Both the position numbers and the translations under genes were made by a program. From Candidatus Omnitrophota bacterium (GTDB taxonomy: Bacteria > Omnitrophota > Omnitrophia > Omnitrophales > Aquincolibacteriaceae), in contig JAKLIQ010000004.1 in the NCBI GenBank assembly GCA_022709525.1, positions 137,260 to 188,277 on the forward strand: a DNA stretch of 51,018 nucleotides, read 5' to 3'. Under the pieces are notes generated by a model. It was not told the DNA's origin. It saw only the letters and a program-made list of their open reading frames with translations, and ran no database searches. Shown here piece by piece: positions 46,927 through 51,018 of the stretch. Within the stretch, counting starts at the first letter, position 1. Each line of letters begins with the position of its first letter.

Positions 46927-47519
46927 AGGCCAGAAAGGCTGCGGTCAAACGCAAGACTTCGGAGACCAATATCCAGATCGAACTTGTCGTGGATGGAAGG
47001 GGTTCGTCAAAGATCGACACCCAGATCCCGTTCCTCGATCATATGCTGACGCTTTTGGCAAAACACGGTCTTTTTGACTTGAAACTCAAAGCTCGCGGCG
47101 ATCTTGAGGTGGATATCCACCACACAAACGAAGATATCGGGATCGCGCTCGGCCAAGCATTTACAAAAGCCTTAAAGGACAAAAAAGGGATACGCCGTTA
47201 CGGTTCCTTCGCTGTCCCGATGGATGAAGCGCTTGTCCGCATCACTTTGGATATTTCGGGAAGACCGTCGCTTTTTGTGACAAAAGCCAAAGAAGTCCGC
47301 CTTTCGCGGCAACCCCAGTACACATTCGATGACGCCGTGGATTTCCTGCGATCGTTCTGCCAGCACGCGGGCCTCAACATGCATATCGGCGTGCTTGCAG
47401 GCGAGGACACGCATCATATCATCGAAGCCATGTTCAAAGGCATCGCCAAGACGCTGGATATGGCGACCTGTCTGGACCCTCGTGTCCGTGGCATCCCGTC
47501 GACTAAAGGAAAGCTTTAG
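46923..47519 (+). CDS. hisB: Imidazoleglycerol-phosphate dehydratase
   Basis: Dehydrates imidazole glycerol phosphate in histidine synthesis. This is the monofunctional form with 198 residues; the phosphatase half found in E. coli HisB is absent. The metal-binding repeats are FLDHML, DIHHTNEDIGIALGQ, FCQHAGLNMHI and DTHHIIEAMFKG, all with their histidines. A valine usual after HHT is asparagine here (HHTNED), outside the metal ligands. It overlaps hisD by ATGA and precedes hisH by 24 bases. Confidence 0.95.
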   Translation: MKARKAAVKRKTSETNIQIELVVDGRGSSKIDTQIPFLDHMLTLLAKHGLFDLKLKARGDLEVDIHHTNEDIGIALGQAFTKALKDKKGIRRYGSFAVPMDEALVRITLDISGRPSLFVTKAKEVRLSRQPQYTFDDAVDFLRSFCQHAGLNMHIGVLAGEDTHHIIEAMFKGIAKTLDMATCLDPRVRGIPSTKGKL

Positions 47520-47543
47520 AAACTCGAAATTTGAGATCTCATC

Positions 47544-48149
47544 ATGATCGCGATCATTGATTACGGTATGGGGAACCTCCGTAGCGTCTCCAAGGCCCTT
47601 GAATATCTCGGAGCCTCCTGCAAACTCTGCACAAAGGGCAAAGACCTCGCCAAAGCTTCCAAGATCATCCTGCCGGGCGTCGGCGCCTTCGGCGATGCGA
47701 TGAAGGAGTTGAAAACCCGCGGCTTCATCGAGCCCATACACGAGGCGATTGCCCGCGGAAAGAAACTTATGGGGGTATGCCTCGGCCTTCAGCTTTTTTT
47801 TCAAAGAAGTGAAGAAAATCCCGGGGTTAAGGGTCTTGGCGTTTTTGAGGGAACGGTGCGAAAATTCAGGTCCGCAAACGTCAAAATCCCTCACATGGGC
47901 TGGAATGACCTTAAGATCCTGAAGAAACATCCGATGCTTGAAGGGATCGCGAGCGGGGACTATTTTTATTTTGTTCATTCGTATTGGGGTCGACCAAAGC
48001 AACAAAAGCTGGCGCTTGCGAGCTGTCATTATGGCCGTGAGGACTTTGCCGCCGTGATCGGCAACTCATGCGTTTTCGCAACCCAGTTCCATCCGGAAAA
48101 AAGCCAGGAAAAAGGCCTCCGGATCCTGAAAAATTTCATGCGGTGGTGA
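47544..48149 (+). CDS. hisH: Imidazole glycerol phosphate synthase, glutaminase subunit
   Basis: Releases ammonia from glutamine and passes it to HisF. The class I amidotransferase triad is in place: C79 in MGVCLGLQLFF, and H183 and E185 in QFHPEKS. IIDYGMGNLRSV at the N-terminus and LPGVGAFGDAM form the oxyanion and interface region. The 201 residues are normal. The first five codons make the 14-bp palindrome ATGATCGCGATCAT, preceded by TGAGATCTCA. The protein motif alone can explain the first, so no role is claimed. hisA starts two bases after its stop. Confidence 0.95.
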   Translation: MIAIIDYGMGNLRSVSKALEYLGASCKLCTKGKDLAKASKIILPGVGAFGDAMKELKTRGFIEPIHEAIARGKKLMGVCLGLQLFFQRSEENPGVKGLGVFEGTVRKFRSANVKIPHMGWNDLKILKKHPMLEGIASGDYFYFVHSYWGRPKQQKLALASCHYGREDFAAVIGNSCVFATQFHPEKSQEKGLRILKNFMRW

Positions 48150-48150
48150 C

Positions 48151-48870
48151 ATGAATCTTTATCCCGCAATCGATATCTTTCAAGGCAAGGTCGTGCGCCT
48201 CACGCAGGGTGACTATAATTCCTGCGTCGTTTATTCCAAGGACCCCGCGGCGGTGGCCAAAGCCTGGGAAGAAGAAGGCGCTAAATGGATCCATGTGGTG
48301 GATCTGGAAGGGGCTAAGGCCGGAACTCTCATCAATGCAGCTTCGCTATCGGCTATCTGCGGCGGCGTTAAAGCTAAGATCCAGTTTGGCGGCGGTTTGC
48401 GGCATATAAAAGATATCGAGCAGGTTCTGGCGCTCGGTGTTTCCCGCGTCGTGCTCGGCACAAAGGCGCTGGATCAAGCCTTCTTAGAAGGAGCCATTCT
48501 TAAATTTAAAGATAAGATCGCTGTGGGATTGGACGTACGCCGCGATCAGGTCAAAACAGCCGGCTGGATGCGCGACGGAAACGCCACGCTTCAGGATGCC
48601 TTAAAACTTTTCACCCAGCTGGGCGTTTCCACTTTGATCTACACCGATATTGAAAAAGACGGTGTTTTGCGGGGACCGAATTGGAAAACGCTTTCGACCG
48701 TCCTTGCCGGCACTCAAGCCCGCGTGATTCTGTCGGGCGGGATTAGCGAGCTTTCGGATATCGAAAAGTGCCGCCAGATCCGGACTCCTAATTTCGAGGG
48801 CGTCATCATCGGCAAAGCTCTTTACGACAAACGTTTCAAACTTTCGGAGGCTGTGCGCCTCGCGGAATAA
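48151..48870 (+). CDS. hisA: Phosphoribosylformimino-5-aminoimidazole carboxamide ribotide isomerase
   Basis: An Amadori-type isomerase in histidine synthesis. The 239-residue TIM barrel has the acid D8 in LYPAIDIFQGKVVRL and its partner aspartate in VGLDVRRDQ (about 129). Both phosphate-binding halves are visible: FGGGLR and GTKAL in the first half, SGGISELSD and VIIGKALY in the second. DIEKDGVLRGPNW is the usual substrate loop. Normally hisF follows directly; here a small membrane-protein gene stands between them. Confidence 0.94.
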   Translation: MNLYPAIDIFQGKVVRLTQGDYNSCVVYSKDPAAVAKAWEEEGAKWIHVVDLEGAKAGTLINAASLSAICGGVKAKIQFGGGLRHIKDIEQVLALGVSRVVLGTKALDQAFLEGAILKFKDKIAVGLDVRRDQVKTAGWMRDGNATLQDALKLFTQLGVSTLIYTDIEKDGVLRGPNWKTLSTVLAGTQARVILSGGISELSDIEKCRQIRTPNFEGVIIGKALYDKRFKLSEAVRLAE

Positions 48871-48897
48871 ATAAGAAAGAAGAGGGAAAACAACCTT

Positions 48898-49302
48898 ATG
48901 GATACTTTGAAGAACTTCTGGGATATGGTCCTGACGCAGCGGGCCTGGTCATGGGCCGTGATCGGGATCGTCTATCTTCTTGTTTTTCTCTTTATCCGGG
49001 GTTTCTTCTTCCGCCAGCTCACCAAACGGGCCCGCGCGCTCAACTCGAAGTGGTATCATGAGATCAAAAAGGTCTACGTGCGAAAATGTTTCCCGGGATG
49101 GGTTCTTTTTCTGGTTTCTTTTCTTTTCCTCATCTTTTTCTGGCAAACCGGGAACTTCCAACAACCTTCGCTTTATGAGGTCGCAATGGTCTTTTTGATC
49201 ATTTTAACGATCCTTTTGGCGATCATGTCGCATCTGATCGCTTTTGGCGCCTCCGCCGTTTATGTTCTGAAGCAGCTTGAAAATAACCAAATGACCCTTT
49301 AA
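48898..49302 (+). CDS. Unknown three-helix membrane protein within the his operon
   Basis: I do not recognise this 134-residue protein. Three hydrophobic helices are visible: about 17-38 (aromatic-rich), 65-84 and 93-121. Between the first two is a strongly basic stretch ([24 protein letters not shown]), expected on the cytoplasmic side. The C-terminal tail is short and polar, and there are no catalytic-looking motifs. AAGAGGG stands about 10 bases before the ATG, 27 bases after hisA; hisF follows after 5 bases. Codon use looks like its neighbours and the frame is uninterrupted, so it is probably a real, co-transcribed gene. A role in histidine synthesis is not implied by the sequence. Confidence 0.7.
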   Translation: MDTLKNFWDMVLTQRAWSWAVIGIVYLLVFLFIRGFFFRQLTKRARALNSKWYHEIKKVYVRKCFPGWVLFLVSFLFLIFFWQTGNFQQPSLYEVAMVFLIILTILLAIMSHLIAFGASAVYVLKQLENNQMTL

Positions 49303-49307
49303 AACCT

Positions 49308-50066
49308 ATGTTCGCGCGCCGTATTATCCCATGCCTTGACATTGACCGCGGAAGGGTCGTCAAAGGCGTTAAGTTCGTTTCCCTGCGGGACGCAGGAGAT
49401 CCCGTCTCCTGCGCTATGGCCTATGATCAGCAAAACGCCGATGAACTTGTCTTCCTTGATATCACCGCCTCGCATGAAAAACGCCGCACCATGATCGAAG
49501 TGGCCGAAAAAGTAGCCGCCACGATCTTTATCCCGTTTACCGTCGGAGGCGGCATTAACAAGACCCAGGATATCCGCGAGCTTCTGTCTACGGGATGCGA
49601 TAAGGTCTCGATCAACACGAGCGCCATCAAAAACCCAAAATTCATCCTGGAAGCCAGCAGACGTTTCGGCAGCCAGTGTATCGTCGTAGCGATCGACGCA
49701 AAACGTGAAGGCAAAGAACGCTGGGGCGTCTACACGCACGGCGGACGAAACCCGGCGGGTCTTGACGCTGTCAAATGGGCGCAAAAGGCCGCAAAACTCG
49801 GAGCGGGGGAGATCCTGCTCACCAGTATGGATTGCGACGGCACTAAAGACGGCTATGACCTTGAGCTTACGCGCCGCGTGTCCGAATCCGTCTCCATCCC
49901 CGTGATCGCCTCCGGGGGCGCGGGGAATTTGAATCACCTCTATGACGCATTCAGCGCCGGAAAAGCTGACGCCTGCCTTGCCGCTTCGATCTTCCATTTC
50001 GGAGAATACACCATCCCGGAGACCAAATCCTTCCTCCGCGCCAAGGGCATCCCTGTCCGCCTCTGA
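49308..50066 (+). CDS. hisF: Imidazole glycerol phosphate synthase, cyclase subunit
   Basis: Joins ammonia from HisH with PRFAR to give imidazole glycerol phosphate and AICAR. The TIM barrel carries D11 in [17 protein letters not shown] and the second acid in [13 protein letters not shown] (about 130). The phosphate loops TVGGGI and [11 protein letters not shown] are complete, as is the late [15 protein letters not shown]. The 252 residues are typical. No Shine-Dalgarno is seen before the ATG (CCCTTTAAAACCT), so it may depend on coupling with the small gene upstream. hisI does not follow; a peptidase gene does. Confidence 0.96.
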   Translation: MFARRIIPCLDIDRGRVVKGVKFVSLRDAGDPVSCAMAYDQQNADELVFLDITASHEKRRTMIEVAEKVAATIFIPFTVGGGINKTQDIRELLSTGCDKVSINTSAIKNPKFILEASRRFGSQCIVVAIDAKREGKERWGVYTHGGRNPAGLDAVKWAQKAAKLGAGEILLTSMDCDGTKDGYDLELTRRVSESVSIPVIASGGAGNLNHLYDAFSAGKADACLAASIFHFGEYTIPETKSFLRAKGIPVRL

Positions 50067-50069
50067 TCC

Positions 50070-50867
50070 ATGATGTTTCGAAAAATTCTCGTTTTTCTCT
50101 TTTTGACTACGGTCGCTTTATTTCTGCTGTTGAGACCGCCGGCGATCCGGTTGAATGTTGAAAAACTCTCTTCCGAACATATCGAGGAAGTAAAAAAACT
50201 CATCGTCAAACTTGAGCCCTTTATTAATGAAAAAGACGCGCGAGGAGAGTTACCGGCCTTGACCATAAAAGAACTGGAATCGCCGTTGAATGCCGAGGAA
50301 AAACGGCTTTTGAGAGCTTTTCAATATCTTAAAGGATCCAAGATCGGCGTCCGGATCCCGTTCCGGGGCTTCTCGCAAGGAGAGAAAAATCTTATAGCGC
50401 TCCAGGGTCAGAAAATCCGTTCTAAAGGGGAAACCAAAGAGCTTCCGCCGCAGTTTTTGAGCCCCCATGTTTACAAAGCCTACCAGGACATGATGGCGGT
50501 GATGGAAAAAGAGATCGGTAAACGTCTTTTTGTAGAGTCCGGATACCGGTCAAGCGCTTACCAGCTCTACCTTTTTATTTTCTACTTGAGCAATCATGAT
50601 TATTCCATTCGCGAAACCGCAAAGTGGGTCGCTTTACCCGGATATAGCGAACACGGCGATCCGGAACATCTGGCGCTCGATTTCATTAACGCAGACGGCA
50701 TCAACGGGGAGGAGAACGCCGCGGAATTTGAGGTTTTGCCGGAATTTCAATGGCTTCTTAAGAACGCGGCCCGTTTCGGATTCGCTCTCTCTTATCCCAA
50801 AATCGCCAACTCCGGGATCACCTACGAACCTTGGCATTGGCGTTATGATGGCATCGCAACCTCATAG
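50070..50867 (+). CDS. VanY-like D-alanyl-D-alanine carboxypeptidase family protein
   Basis: A membrane-anchored or secreted peptidase of 265 residues. An N-terminal hydrophobic helix (about 5-21) is followed by a ~130-residue stalk and an M15-type domain. ESGYRSSAYQ (156-165) is the family arginine/serine motif. Zinc ligands are expected at H195 (GYSEH), D204 (LALDF) and H256 (EPWHW), with E253 as the base. The H-to-D distance is x8, whereas SEHQTGLALD-type members have x6, so the metal loop has two extra residues. It would trim peptidoglycan stem peptides in the periplasm. It begins 3 bases after hisF, a chance or operon-end neighbour. Confidence 0.83.
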   Translation: MMFRKILVFLFLTTVALFLLLRPPAIRLNVEKLSSEHIEEVKKLIVKLEPFINEKDARGELPALTIKELESPLNAEEKRLLRAFQYLKGSKIGVRIPFRGFSQGEKNLIALQGQKIRSKGETKELPPQFLSPHVYKAYQDMMAVMEKEIGKRLFVESGYRSSAYQLYLFIFYLSNHDYSIRETAKWVALPGYSEHGDPEHLALDFINADGINGEENAAEFEVLPEFQWLLKNAARFGFALSYPKIANSGITYEPWHWRYDGIATS

Positions 50868-50950
50868 CTTTATCCTTCACGTCAAAAGCATATCCTGCTA
50901 ATTTCTGGATTTTGCAGAGAAAAGTTCGCAGGAATTTCCCGCCGCTCCTT

Positions 50951-50985
50951 CCTCGCCGTTCGTCCCGCCGCCGGCGAGGCGGGAC
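50951..50985. repeat. Two overlapping inverted repeats in the 3' intergenic tail
   Basis: CCTCGCCG (50951-50958) is complementary to CGGCGAGG (50972-50979). GTCCCGCC (50962-50969) is complementary to GGCGGGAC (50978-50985). Both are perfect 8-bp stems, with loops of 13 and 8 bases, and they share 50978-50979, so only one can form at a time. No T-run follows, so a plain intrinsic terminator is unlikely. The GC-rich surroundings resemble a REP-like intergenic element. The rest of 50868-51018 shows no gene. Confidence 0.55.
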
Positions 50986-51018
50986 TCACTCGCACCCTTG
51001 CCCTCGCTCGATAAGACA

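Noticed and set aside
47532-47557. Palindromes TGAGATCTCA and ATGATCGCGATCAT at the hisH start
   Set aside because: The second is fully explained by the conserved HisH start Met-Ile-Ala-Ile-Ile plus the GATC preference; two short palindromes alone do not show an operator.

Overview
This window reads as a chromosomal segment of an uncultured Gram-negative bacterium. It is about half G+C, and every gene I can support lies on the + strand, packed with ATGA/GTGA/TTGA stop-start overlaps. An outer envelope is implied by the GT9 heptosyltransferase-type, WaaE-type, O-antigen-ligase-type and WbaP/WcaJ-type genes. The gene mix suggests a candidate phylum near the PVC group, such as Omnitrophota. That placement is inference from gene content and would need a marker-gene tree. 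No plasmid, phage, IS, CRISPR, tRNA or rRNA feature was found.

Bases 1-19263 form a surface-glycan block. It holds a polyprenyl-phosphate hexosyltransferase-like GT2 (cut by the left edge), wecB, five soluble GT4/GT2 enzymes and a GT9 enzyme, three large multi-span GT-C-like membrane proteins, an O-antigen ligase/polymerase, the initiating polyprenyl phosphosugar transferase, another WaaE-like GT2, a DegT aminotransferase, a GmhB-like HAD phosphatase and an MGDG-synthase-like glycolipid GT. Together they would make activated sugars, start a glycan on a lipid carrier, extend it, polymerise or ligate it, and decorate lipid A or glycerolipid.

Bases 19260-23506 carry DNA repair and replication restart (family 4 uracil-DNA glycosylase, priA) and formyl-methionine handling (def, fmt). 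Bases 23523-31029 start at a consensus sigma-70 promoter and run through lower glycolysis (gap, pgk, tpiA), secG, recG, rsmD, coaD, a DUF177 gene and rpmF. Bases 31034-36381 are the fatty-acid cluster plsX-fabH-fabD-fabG-acpP-fabF. Then come smc, pgsA and plsY; pgsA, plsY and plsX supply phospholipid synthesis.

Bases 41263-45660 hold recA with its own promoter, a terminator hairpin, recX and alaS. Bases 45664-50066 are a partial histidine operon (hisD, hisB, hisH, hisA, an unknown three-helix membrane protein, hisF), followed by a VanY-like peptidase. The last 150 bases hold two overlapping hairpins.

Most of the window is ordinary housekeeping DNA, and I found no clear undescribed system. 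The observations most worth checking are a roughly three-fold excess of GATC, a perfect 12-bp inverted repeat that hides a Shine-Dalgarno-like sequence at the start of a GT4 gene, recX starting directly on the terminator T-tract, a predicted leaderless def mRNA, and the group of three GT-C-like proteins.
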